From: Neobacillus rhizophilus
GTDB lineage: Bacteria > Bacillota > Bacilli > Bacillales > Cytobacillaceae
Reading direction: 5' to 3'
DNA: 64,000 nt
Assembly: GCF_018343535.1 (NCBI RefSeq)
Contig: NZ_JAGYPF010000001.1
Coordinates: forward strand, 620,001 to 684,000
The translations under genes were made by a program, and so were the position numbers. Every line of letters begins with the position of its first letter. The first letter of the stretch is position 1. Below are positions 26,201 through 34,412 of this stretch, piece by piece. Under the pieces are notes generated by a model. That model was not told the DNA's origin and did not search any database. It worked only from the letters and a program-made list of their open reading frames with translations.

Positions 26201-27798
26201 GATTCACCTTTCGAATCTTGACTATCCTCTTGTTTAGGAGGCATTGGTTTCTGATTATCACCAGCCCTTACCAAATTTCCCTTACTTATAAATTTAGGGC
26301 GGTATTTCATAGCCCAAATAGGATATCGGATGAATATATCCTGCTGATTTTGAGCATTGAAAGGCGCAATCGGCATCATATAGGGAATCCCAAAAGAACG
26401 CAGTGCACATAAATGAATGGACATAAACATAAGTCCCAATACAATTCCGTATAAACCAAGGAAGGTAGCCAATGCCATCATAGCAAACCGAATTAGTCGT
26501 GCTGCAATAGCCATCATAAAGGTTGGCGTTGAAAAATTGGCAATCGCTGTAATTGATACAACAATAACCATAATTGGCGATACAATTCCCGCTTGAACAG
26601 CTGCCTGCCCAATAACTAACGCACCTACAATGGAAACCGCTTGACCCACTGCCCTTGGCAGTCTCAAGCCTGCTTCCCGTAAGATTTCAAACGTCACTTC
26701 CATGATTAGAGCCTCTATAAAGGCCGGAAAAGGAACATTCTCTCTTTGAGAAGCAATGGCAATGGCCAAAGTGGTAGGAATCATTTCCTGATGAAAGGTT
26801 GTCGCTGCAATATATAATGCTGGACCCATCAGAGCGATTAAAAAAGCCAAAATTCGTAGTATGCGAAGACTTGTCGAAATATCAAAGCGGGCATAATAAT
26901 CGTCCGGCGCTTGAAAAAATTGAGCGAAAATAGCTGGTACTGTAATAACAAAGGGTGTTCCATCCACTAAAATGGCAATTCTCCCCTCGAGTAAATGTGA
27001 CGCTATCACATCCGGCCTTTCGGAATGATGTGTCGTCGGAAAGGGTGTCCAAGTTTGGTCCTCAAACAATTGCTCAATATAACCCTCCGCCATCACAGCA
27101 TCAATATTAATTTGATTAAGCCGCTCTTTGACTTCCCCGATAATTTTTTCATTCGCTATTCCCTTGATATACATAATGGCGATATCGGTTTGGGCAACGG
27201 TACCCAGCTTCATCGATTCCAGCCATAAATTCGGGCTTTTTATCCGCCGCCGGATTAATGCGGTATTAGTTCGTATCGTTTCCGTAAAGGAATCCTTTGG
27301 GCCCCCTATGGATAATTGAGTACTCGGTTCGGATATGGAACGTTTATCCCATCCCTTTGTTTCAACATTGATTGCTTGATTGTAGCCATCTAAAAAAAAG
27401 AGTGTATTTCCAGAAAGAAAAGAATCAAAAACTTGATTCCATTCAGTGGCAAACTGAAAATTTCCTAACCCTGCTGCTTTTTCAATTAAAAACTGGAACG
27501 GATCTTGATTCCCATTGAATCCTGAATTTAAAAGGGTCTCATTAAAAAAATCATTGATAAGCTGCCCATTTGCCAGACCATCTACGTATACAATAGTTCC
27601 TTTATGATCACCAATTTGATACTCACGGAACAGCAAGTCCGTACTGTTACCTAATTCTCCTTTAATTCGTGAAACATTATCTTCATAATTCCGCTGAATA
27701 GGTTGTTCTTCAGGTTTTTGCGGATCATTGTGCTGTCTTACATTATCATTCTTCCGTTTTTTTTGTTTGTTTTTCAACATGGTAGACCAAATCGACAC
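26197..27798 (-). CDS. Spore germination receptor subunit, GerA family
   Basis: 533 residues: hydrophilic N-terminal domain (to about residue 310) with IVYVDGL and the segment RIAILVDGTPFVITVPAIFA, then about five to six membrane segments carrying the signature EALIMEVTFEILREAGLRLP. GTG start after AAAGGAGG. First gene of the operon; the gene order A-C-B is that of the gerK operon of B. subtilis rather than gerA/gerB. A sigma-G-like promoter lies about 40 bases upstream. Confidence 0.93.
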   Translation of the reverse strand: MSIWSTMLKNKQKKRKNDNVRQHNDPQKPEEQPIQRNYEDNVSRIKGELGNSTDLLFREYQIGDHKGTIVYVDGLANGQLINDFFNETLLNSGFNGNQDPFQFLIEKAAGLGNFQFATEWNQVFDSFLSGNTLFFLDGYNQAINVETKGWDKRSISEPSTQLSIGGPKDSFTETIRTNTALIRRRIKSPNLWLESMKLGTVAQTDIAIMYIKGIANEKIIGEVKERLNQINIDAVMAEGYIEQLFEDQTWTPFPTTHHSERPDVIASHLLEGRIAILVDGTPFVITVPAIFAQFFQAPDDYYARFDISTSLRILRILAFLIALMGPALYIAATTFHQEMIPTTLAIAIASQRENVPFPAFIEALIMEVTFEILREAGLRLPRAVGQAVSIVGALVIGQAAVQAGIVSPIMVIVVSITAIANFSTPTFMMAIAARLIRFAMMALATFLGLYGIVLGLMFMSIHLCALRSFGIPYMMPIAPFNAQNQQDIFIRYPIWAMKYRPKFISKGNLVRAGDNQKPMPPKQEDSQDSKGES

Positions 27799-27838
27799 AA
27801 TGTCCGCCTCCTTTGCAGAACAAATTGGATATATTGGG

Positions 27839-27868
27839 TAGAATGCCCAAAAATAATTGGGTTATCCA
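27839..27868 (-). promoter_or_regulatory. Sigma-G-like promoter of the germination operon
   Basis: On the minus strand TGGATA (27868-27863) and CATTCTA (27845-27839) are separated by 17 bases. This fits the sigma-G consensus (TGAATA-type -35, CATNNTA -10) and the known forespore expression of ger operons. Confidence 0.6.
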
Positions 27869-27944
27869 TTATTTACATAGTATTAATTTGTTAAGCATAA
27901 CTAACTGATAATAATAAAATAATAATGTTATGAAGGTGACTTAT

Positions 27945-28181
27945 TTGAAAATATTCTTCGCAACCGTTTTTATAGCTCTAACCTTGGCAATGCTAATTAT
28001 TTCAATAGATATGATAATGGGCACTAAATTTTCCGGAATTGTCACAAAAGAACTAAATCCTTTTAGGGTTATGGAACCTGCGGAAAATATAATCATCTTC
28101 TTGTTTCTCCTCTATTTTTTCATTAAATCCGTTGTATCTTTTTTTAAGAAAAGAAATGAAAATGAAAAAAGCCCGCCTTAA
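27945..28181 (+). CDS. Small two-segment membrane protein, 78 residues
   Basis: Two hydrophobic stretches (about residues 2-22 and 47-67) with a Lys/Asn/Glu tail. TTG at 27945 is chosen because AAGGTGA lies five bases before it; an ATG at 27930 would lack a site. Divergent from the germination operon, with about 130 bases between them. Family not recognised. Its stop codon lies in a bidirectional terminator shared with the convergent gene. Confidence 0.65.
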   Translation: MKIFFATVFIALTLAMLIISIDMIMGTKFSGIVTKELNPFRVMEPAENIIIFLFLLYFFIKSVVSFFKKRNENEKSPP

Positions 28182-28197
28182 AGCGAGCTTTTTTCAT
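28163..28197. terminator. Bidirectional terminator shared by two convergent small genes
   Basis: AAAAAAGCCCGC pairs with GCGAGCTTTTTT around the loop CTTAAA. The TTAA in the loop supplies the stop codons of both convergent genes. Confidence 0.8.
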
Positions 28198-28384
28198 GAT
28201 TATTTGGTTCTGTAGTTTCGGTATTTTTATGCTTCCGTCTAATTAGTGTGACTAAAATGGTCAACCGATTCTTCCATTTTTCTTTTCTCGGAACATTTGG
28301 TCCATAAACATATCGATTCCAAAAATAATAAGTCGTTTCCTCAATCACGAAAATCGACAAAATTACTATCACCAACCAGAACAT
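28178..28384 (-). CDS. Small single-segment membrane protein, 68 residues
   Basis: One N-terminal hydrophobic helix (about 2-20) followed by a Lys/Arg-rich, then Thr/Asn/Glu-rich cytoplasmic tail. AAGGGG precedes the ATG by about 9 bases. Convergent with the gene ending at 28181. No family recognised. Confidence 0.55.
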   Translation of the reverse strand: MFWLVIVILSIFVIEETTYYFWNRYVYGPNVPRKEKWKNRLTILVTLIRRKHKNTETTEPNNHEKSSL

Positions 28385-28498
28385 TTACAGGACCCCTTTT
28401 TAAAAGGATTATTTAATCCTATTCAAAAAAAGCTTTTTCTTTTCCTATTATTTATCAAATTTTACCAAACTACAGATTTTTCGACAATCATAATGGTG

Positions 28499-29716
28499 TT
28501 AAAATGATTCAGCTTTCACAGTTATTGACTGAATAAACGTTTTGTTTCCTGCTGTAAAGAAAATAATGCTGGCTAGGGTTACTAACGAAATTATCAAAAA
28601 CATGAACTGTCCTTGGATGTGGCTTAGTAGGTATCCGCCGAGGATTGGACCGAAGAAATGACCAATCTTTCGAAATTGTCCGGCTCCGAAATAGGTGCCG
28701 CGTAAATGTTCTGGGGCAAGTTTGTCCATCATCATGCTGTTGGCCGGGAAAATCAATATTTCACCAACCGTTAAGAGCACCATGGCAATAATTGCTGTTA
28801 CCCAACCATTAATGAAGCTAAATCCGATTAATCCGGCTGTCATAAAGATAGCACCGAAAACCATTCCCTGCATCAAGCTTATCTTCTCCGCGATATGGCT
28901 GATTGGCATTTGCAAAAACACCACCATGACAGCATTGATGGTAAGAAGCACAGAGAAAATCACCACTCCATCTTCCACCGACTTTTCCAGGTACTGAGGC
29001 AGGTTCGAATCTATTTGGGAATACCCCATGTTAATTAAGATAATCCCAACTAATAAATATCTTAATGCCTTATCCGTCTTTATTATTTTAAACGCATCTG
29101 CCGCAGAAACTACTTTCTTCGCAGCAGCTTCATTTGAGATCACTAGTTTATTCATTATCCATAACAAAACTATGGCATACAATAGATAGGTACTGCCTGT
29201 AATGGCAAAGGAAACTTTTGCGGATGTATTGGCAAAATAGGCTCCAAGGAGCGGGCCAACAGATGCACCAATATTAATGGCAGTATACCTCAGTGAATAA
29301 ACCTTCATCCTCTTCGTCTTCTCGGTTAAATCCGCCATAAGTGCTTGGGAGGTTGGCTCAAAAAAGGATGTGCAAAGTCCATTAATAGCATTTAATAGAA
29401 TGAACCAAATTTGCTCGTTAGCAATAGTAAAGCCGAAGTAAACAAGTGTCAGCGTAAATAAAGCGGTCAGCATGATTGGCTTACGGCCAAAACGGTCCGA
29501 CAAATGCCCCCCGATAAATCCCCCCACCGTTCCCATTAACGGGCTCATCCCAACTGTAATCCCGATTACAATTGGAGAAAGCTCCAAATTCCTTGATAAA
29601 TAGATAGACAAAAATGGCAGAGTCATAAAAGCGGAGCCCCTGGTTAAAACGGTTCCTAATAACAAGACCCAAACGATAGGATGAAACTGTCCAATATACT
29701 GTTTTATTCTAGTCAT
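28499..29716 (-). CDS. MFS transporter, DHA1-type multidrug exporter-like
   Basis: 405 residues with 12 predicted segments. The loop 2-3 motif GGHLSDRFGRKPIM is canonical for the major facilitator superfamily. ATG at 29716 has GAGG upstream; the longer frame to 29746 does not. Stands alone; substrate unknown. Confidence 0.85.
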   Translation of the reverse strand: MTRIKQYIGQFHPIVWVLLLGTVLTRGSAFMTLPFLSIYLSRNLELSPIVIGITVGMSPLMGTVGGFIGGHLSDRFGRKPIMLTALFTLTLVYFGFTIANEQIWFILLNAINGLCTSFFEPTSQALMADLTEKTKRMKVYSLRYTAINIGASVGPLLGAYFANTSAKVSFAITGSTYLLYAIVLLWIMNKLVISNEAAAKKVVSAADAFKIIKTDKALRYLLVGIILINMGYSQIDSNLPQYLEKSVEDGVVIFSVLLTINAVMVVFLQMPISHIAEKISLMQGMVFGAIFMTAGLIGFSFINGWVTAIIAMVLLTVGEILIFPANSMMMDKLAPEHLRGTYFGAGQFRKIGHFFGPILGGYLLSHIQGQFMFLIISLVTLASIIFFTAGNKTFIQSITVKAESF

Positions 29717-29869
29717 ATATATGTCCTCGCAAATTTTTAGATACATACTAGTAAACTATTTTATTAGAAAAATGTAAAGAATTTTCTTGAAGATATTGGA
29801 ATGTGTTTCATTATACGAATACTTGGCAATAAAAGAATGTAGTATGATTTTTGATTGGAGCATTGGATT

Positions 29870-30547
29870 ATGAAACTGGCTTACATAACAGCTGACCTGA
29901 TTGTTGGCTTTATCCTTCTCGTTCTTTGGATAAAAATCATTGGAAGAAAAATTATTAAAAGAGCAACTCCCTTTACCTTTATTTCCTCCATTGTTCTAGG
30001 CGAAATAATTGGTAACGCCATCTATGATGATAAAATCAGTTTTTACTATATTATGTATTCAATGGTACTATGGGGGGTACTTCTTATAACTGTCGAATAT
30101 CTTGGACAGAAGTTTCTAACCTTTCGCGGCATGGTCGAAGGAAAGCCCTCGGCACTAATTAGAAACGGTGTGGTGGACCGGCATGAATTGAAGAAAAACC
30201 GTATGAATATCAATCAGCTGCAAAGCCTGCTCCGGCAAAGTGAAACCTTTTCGATCCGCGAAGTCGCTTATTGCTATCTGGAGGCAAATGGCTCACTTAG
30301 CATTTTAAAAAAGACAAAGTATCAAAAAACCACTCAAGAGGATTTTAATATGCCGCCAAAACCTGTTTACATACCCGTAACAGTTATTCGTGATGGCGAG
30401 GTATTATGGGATGAAATCTACGACCTTGGCTATGACGAAGCATGGCTGACGACTCAACTACATTCACATAACATCACGGACTACAAGAATATTTTTATTG
30501 CTGAATGGCTCGAGGGGGAAGGTTTATTTGTGCAAACCATTACATAA
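29870..30547 (+). CDS. DUF421 (YetF-like) membrane protein
   Basis: About 225 residues: two to three N-terminal membrane segments, then a soluble DUF421 domain with KPSALIRNGVVDRHELKKNRM. ATG at 29870 follows TTGGAG. Paralogue of the protein at 63120-63827, which shares the pattern of LIRNGxxDRxxLKKxRM. Function unknown; in Bacillus the family includes YetF, YdfS, YdfR and YrbG. Confidence 0.87.
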   Translation: MKLAYITADLIVGFILLVLWIKIIGRKIIKRATPFTFISSIVLGEIIGNAIYDDKISFYYIMYSMVLWGVLLITVEYLGQKFLTFRGMVEGKPSALIRNGVVDRHELKKNRMNINQLQSLLRQSETFSIREVAYCYLEANGSLSILKKTKYQKTTQEDFNMPPKPVYIPVTVIRDGEVLWDEIYDLGYDEAWLTTQLHSHNITDYKNIFIAEWLEGEGLFVQTIT

Positions 30548-30553
30548 TACATC

Positions 30554-30588
30554 GAAAAAGAGGCTGCCTCGCTTGACAGCCTCTTTTA
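30554..30588. terminator. Bidirectional terminator between DUF421 and holin-like genes
   Basis: AAAAAGAGGCTG pairs with CAGCCTCTTTTA around a 10-base loop. Confidence 0.85.
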
Positions 30589-30591
30589 TGG

Positions 30592-30858
30592 TTAATTTGG
30601 ATCCTTATAATTTAAGGCTCGGGTACTGTCGCCATACCCTTTTGTCGTCGGGTCTTGAACAATTCCTAGCAACGAAAGCAATACAAATACAGCATTTGCC
30701 AAGGTAATTACCCAATCCTGAAGCGCATCCGAAAGCTGGAAACTAGTTATCCCCAAGGAATTTAATCCGCCTAGAATCATTTGCGCGACAATAAATAGCT
30801 GCGAGATAAATGCAATTACCCAGTTTCGGTTCTTGAACCGGACTTTCCAGTTAATCAT
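30592..30858 (-). CDS. Phage phi LC3-family holin-like protein
   Basis: About 88 residues. Starts MINWKVRFKNRNWV, the family signature, with two membrane segments and the conserved end VQDPTTKGYGDSTRALNY. ATG at 30858. Holins make pores letting a cell-wall hydrolase out, but no lysin, portal or other phage gene is nearby; it is convergent with DUF421 and divergent from a PBP gene. It could be a domesticated gene or have a non-phage role. Confidence 0.85.
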   Translation of the reverse strand: MINWKVRFKNRNWVIAFISQLFIVAQMILGGLNSLGITSFQLSDALQDWVITLANAVFVLLSLLGIVQDPTTKGYGDSTRALNYKDPN

Positions 30859-31041
30859 GACACCATCCCTTTCCACAATAATGATTTATCTTTCTACTAA
30901 CATATGCTTACTTTGGAATTGGTTGTCCACGATTGTCTTGGTATTAAAAGATTTCTATTCAAAGGTCTTTGTTGGTCTTTTTTAACTTGAATATTTATAA
31001 TAGGAAGAAGCAAAAAATCATACGAAGGTTAGGAGATAATT

Positions 31042-33144
31042 ATGGACAAGATTCGCCCAATCTGGGAATTAGTCGTCCGTTTCTGGAAAAAGAAACATTT
31101 AACTCAAATTCTATTTTTGATTTGTCTAGTAGTCGTGCTTTCAACTATTTCATATTTTGGCTGGCTCGCCTCACGAGCGAATGTGCAGTCATTAAAGGAA
31201 GGCCTAAGCCAGCCGACGGTTATTTATGATAAAAATGGCAATGTTGCTTCAAATGTGGCAACAAACCGAACAAAAGGTGTGAAAATTGAAGAGCTGCCCA
31301 AATATGTTCCGAATGCGGTGGTTGCTATAGAGGACGAGCGATTTTATGAGCATGGCGGTTTCGATATTCAGGGGATCGCCCGTGCCTTCTTCGGTAACTT
31401 ATTCGCCGGCAGGATTACTGGGGGCGGAAGCACCCTTACGCAGCAGCTCACCAAAAACGCGCTGCTGTCACCAGAACGAACTTATAAACGGAAGGCTGAG
31501 GAATTATTTTTAGCGGTAAAAATTGAAAAAGTTTATACTAAAGACGAAATTCTGCAAATGTATCTAAACCAAGTTTATTTCGGCAGCGGTGCCTGGGGAA
31601 TTGGCAATGCCTCAAAGAAATATTTTAATAAGGATGCCAAGGACATGACCATTAGTGAGGCTGCAATGATTGCCGGTCTTCTGCATGCGCCGAATTATCT
31701 TGATCCTTATAGAAATTATACGGGAGCAATGGACCGAAGAGATGTCGTGTTGGGTAAAATGAAGGAACTCGGGATGATAACCACAGCCCAATACAGCCAG
31801 GCTAAAAAAGAAAAAATCCACCTGCATGACGGCGGTGGCAGCTTCGTAGAGCGGAAATACCCTTATTATGTTGATGCTGTTTTAAACGAAGCCATTTCCC
31901 GATACGGTCTGACACAGGATGAAATTTTAACAAGAGGATACCAAATTTATACGGAAATGGATCAAAATTTACAGGCGGGCCTAGAAAAGATTTATGCTAA
32001 TAAATCCTTTTTTCCTAGAGGGATGGGGGGAGAAACCGTCCAAAGCGGCTCTGTCTTGATGGACCCAGCATCAGGCGGTGTTCTTGCCCTCGTTGGCGGA
32101 CGCGGTGAACAAGTGTTTCGCGGCTTTAACCGGGCGACGCAATTAAAGGCGCAGCCAGGTTCTTCAATCAAACCGTTGGCTGTCTATACAGCAGCTCTTG
32201 AGGAAGGTTATACTTATTCGTCAGAACTGGTGGATGAGCCGCTTACAATTGGCAATTACAAACCGGAAAATTTCACAAAAACATATCAGGGCAAGGTTCC
32301 ATTGTATAAGGCTTTGGAAGACTCCTTAAATGTTCCGACCGTTTGGCTGTTGAATCAGGTAGGTTTAAACAAGGGACTTGATTCCTTGAAACGTTTCGGT
32401 ATTCCTATAGAAAAAGAAGATAGAAATCTAGCGGTCGCACTTGGTGGGATGAGTAAAGGCGTTTCCCCTCTGCAGATGGCCAATGCTTACACAGTTTTTC
32501 CAAATGGCGGGAAGCGTCAGGACAGCCATTTGATTACAAAAATTGTCGGCCCAACAGACAATATTATTGCTGAACGGGAAGCTAAAACAACCAAAGTGAC
32601 CTCCAAAAAGGTGGCAAATGAAATGACCTCCATTCTTCTAAATGTGGTTGAATCTGGAACAGGTCAAAAAGCCCGCATCCCAGGAGTACAAATTGCCGGA
32701 AAAACCGGTTCAACCCAGCTTCCGTTTGCTGATATAAACGGCACGAAGGATCAGTGGATGGTCGGCTATACGCCCAATCTGGTAGGTGCCATTTGGATTG
32801 GTTTTGACCAAACCGACCGCCAGCACTACCTGCCAAGCTCAAGTTCGGCAAATGTCGTTCCTATTTTTAAAGAAATCATGAGAACATCAACAGCCTCTCT
32901 TCCTAAAGAAAATTTTGAGGTTGTGTCCATAAATGCTAAGCTAGCCGGGGAAACAAACCCCGCATCAAACATACAAGACCAAGCAGAAGAAATTGGTAAA
33001 GAATTAAATGAAAATGCCAAGAAGATTGGGAAATCGATTAAAGAACAAGCACCTGAATGGAAAAAAGGTTTTGAGGAAGTTCTTTATAATGTTGGCGAAA
33101 AAGTCGATTCGTTGATTCAAAAACTGCAGAGTATGCAAAAATAG
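31042..33144 (+). CDS. Class A penicillin-binding protein (transglycosylase/transpeptidase)
   Basis: 700 residues. A short cytoplasmic N-terminus, one membrane helix (about 24-44), the GT51 glycosyltransferase domain (EDERFYEHGG, GGSTLTQQLTKN, LNQVYFGSGAWGI) and a penicillin-binding transpeptidase domain with GSSIKPL (active Ser), DSLN and AGKTGST. A Lys/Glu-rich amphipathic C-terminal tail follows. Length and layout are near PbpF/PbpG of B. subtilis, the class A enzymes used in spore wall synthesis. AGGAGAT precedes the ATG. Upstream TATAAT at about 31000 suggests a vegetative promoter. Confidence 0.92.
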   Translation: MDKIRPIWELVVRFWKKKHLTQILFLICLVVVLSTISYFGWLASRANVQSLKEGLSQPTVIYDKNGNVASNVATNRTKGVKIEELPKYVPNAVVAIEDERFYEHGGFDIQGIARAFFGNLFAGRITGGGSTLTQQLTKNALLSPERTYKRKAEELFLAVKIEKVYTKDEILQMYLNQVYFGSGAWGIGNASKKYFNKDAKDMTISEAAMIAGLLHAPNYLDPYRNYTGAMDRRDVVLGKMKELGMITTAQYSQAKKEKIHLHDGGGSFVERKYPYYVDAVLNEAISRYGLTQDEILTRGYQIYTEMDQNLQAGLEKIYANKSFFPRGMGGETVQSGSVLMDPASGGVLALVGGRGEQVFRGFNRATQLKAQPGSSIKPLAVYTAALEEGYTYSSELVDEPLTIGNYKPENFTKTYQGKVPLYKALEDSLNVPTVWLLNQVGLNKGLDSLKRFGIPIEKEDRNLAVALGGMSKGVSPLQMANAYTVFPNGGKRQDSHLITKIVGPTDNIIAEREAKTTKVTSKKVANEMTSILLNVVESGTGQKARIPGVQIAGKTGSTQLPFADINGTKDQWMVGYTPNLVGAIWIGFDQTDRQHYLPSSSSANVVPIFKEIMRTSTASLPKENFEVVSINAKLAGETNPASNIQDQAEEIGKELNENAKKIGKSIKEQAPEWKKGFEEVLYNVGEKVDSLIQKLQSMQK

Positions 33145-33172
33145 CACGCCGTTTGGCGTGCTATTTATTATC
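33141..33172. terminator. Terminator after the class A PBP
   Basis: TAGCACGCC pairs with GGCGTGCTA around a four-base loop (GTTT), followed by TTTATTA. It is also just downstream of the convergent ECF S-component gene, whose last codons it overlaps. Confidence 0.85.
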
Positions 33173-33742
33173 TGTTAACTCAATTGGGTCTTGATGAAAT
33201 GTTTTTTCCTTATGCCTTTGTAAAAGCTTTAGCAGGACTGGACCAAGGGTTAAATAAAACAAAAAGTTGCCGGCCGCATGATATAAATCAAACGGGATCC
33301 CTCTTAAGTAGTAGACCCAAAAAGCAGCCGGGCCGCCAATGATGAAGACGTTTAAGGATACCATAAATCCAAAAAACAGCCCGGTAAATCCGGCGTATAC
33401 CGATAAAAGTAGATGCGGGATTTTTTCATAAAATCTTCCGATCATGCCCGATAGAACGGCAACTGTCCCCCAAGCAATCAGCTGCATGATAACAAAGGGG
33501 CCGAAGCCTAACACAAGATTTGAACCTAATACAGTAAGAACAGCAATAATCAGCCCAAACCGCACCCCATAAATCAAGGCAGAGCAAATAATAATAACCG
33601 TTGATGGCTGGACGTTTGGAATCATCCCCATATAAATCCTGCCTACAATACTCAAGGTTGCTAAACACGCCATTAAGGTCATATTCCTTAAAGTAAAAAG
33701 TTGCCGTATCTTGGGCTTAAAAACGGAGTGAATACTCGTCAT
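33161..33742 (-). CDS. ECF transporter S component (probable cobalamin or precursor)
   Basis: 193 residues with about six membrane segments, the size and layout of an energy-coupling-factor substrate-capture subunit. N-terminal cytoplasmic region with LRNMTLMACLATLSIVGRIY, a typical S-component start. ATG at 33742 overlaps the preceding stop as TGATG, so it is translationally coupled. Third gene of a cobalamin-riboswitch operon, so the ligand is most likely B12 or a corrinoid precursor. The ATPases and EcfT are not in the window and would be supplied from the shared ecfA1A2T locus, as usual for group II ECF systems. It does not resemble BtuC-type permeases. Confidence 0.82.
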   Translation of the reverse strand: MTSIHSVFKPKIRQLFTLRNMTLMACLATLSIVGRIYMGMIPNVQPSTVIIICSALIYGVRFGLIIAVLTVLGSNLVLGFGPFVIMQLIAWGTVAVLSGMIGRFYEKIPHLLLSVYAGFTGLFFGFMVSLNVFIIGGPAAFWVYYLRGIPFDLYHAAGNFLFYLTLGPVLLKLLQRHKEKTFHQDPIELTDNK

Positions 33743-34410
33743 CACTTATCCTCCCTGTAATCGACGACATAATTCCACTCAATCGTGTCGCCCGGATTAA
33801 CATCCTTTACGCCGGATGATCGGTCTCCTTTAACTCCATTTATTCTGTAGCTCCATCCGCTGTATGGTCCTTTATCAAACTCATGCCAGCCGCCAATGCC
33901 TTTTGTATAGAGCGTGGCACCCGTACCAGTGGTATCCAGCTTTATGCCGGCCTCCTGACAGACCTGCTTCAAAACATCGGCAGCTTTCGTTTGGTCATTT
34001 ATTTCAACTTTTCTTGGTGCGATTAAATAGCCATCAGGTGTCTTTACTGAAACAGTTACTGTGTCTTGCTTTTTCTCTTCCACCTGTGCAGATGCTGGTG
34101 CCGTGCTGCTTGCTGCCTGTTGCGTTACCGTTGAGGTTTGTTTTACTGGCTGAGTAGTTATTACTTTTACTGTTGAATTTTTTCCAGCGGTATCAGATGA
34201 CGTTGCTTCTGCATTGGAAACAATCCCTTCCACATTCTCAACTGTTTCGGCAGCGGTTTGCTGATCCTGCTGAACTTGTTTAACCTGAGGGGTGGTTGTT
34301 GTTGTTGTAATCGTTTTGCCCGGAGTATAGCCATATATAGCATAGCCAATCCCACCGATTACCAAGAGCCATGATGCAATATCACCGATGATTTTCTGCC
34401 AGCCTTTCAT
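33742..34410 (-). CDS. Membrane-anchored DUF4430 protein (transcobalamin beta-domain-like)
   Basis: 222 residues. N-terminal signal-anchor helix (about 10-27), a Thr/Gln/Ser/Ala-rich spacer (about 30-110) and a C-terminal DUF4430 domain (about 115-215) with GIGGWHEFDKGPYSGWSYRI and the GDTIEWNYVVDY end. DUF4430 is the domain at the C-terminus of human transcobalamin and intrinsic factor, where it caps bound cobalamin. The gene lies 2 bases after the alpha-barrel gene under the same cobalamin riboswitch. I infer that the spacer lets it reach the alpha domain on the outer face of the membrane. Confidence 0.87.
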   Translation of the reverse strand: MKGWQKIIGDIASWLLVIGGIGYAIYGYTPGKTITTTTTTPQVKQVQQDQQTAAETVENVEGIVSNAEATSSDTAGKNSTVKVITTQPVKQTSTVTQQAASSTAPASAQVEEKKQDTVTVSVKTPDGYLIAPRKVEINDQTKAADVLKQVCQEAGIKLDTTGTGATLYTKGIGGWHEFDKGPYSGWSYRINGVKGDRSSGVKDVNPGDTIEWNYVVDYREDK

Positions 34411-34412
34411 GC

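Noticed and set aside
30592-30858. Prophage remnant
   Set aside because: No second phage gene, attachment repeat or integrase anywhere in the window.
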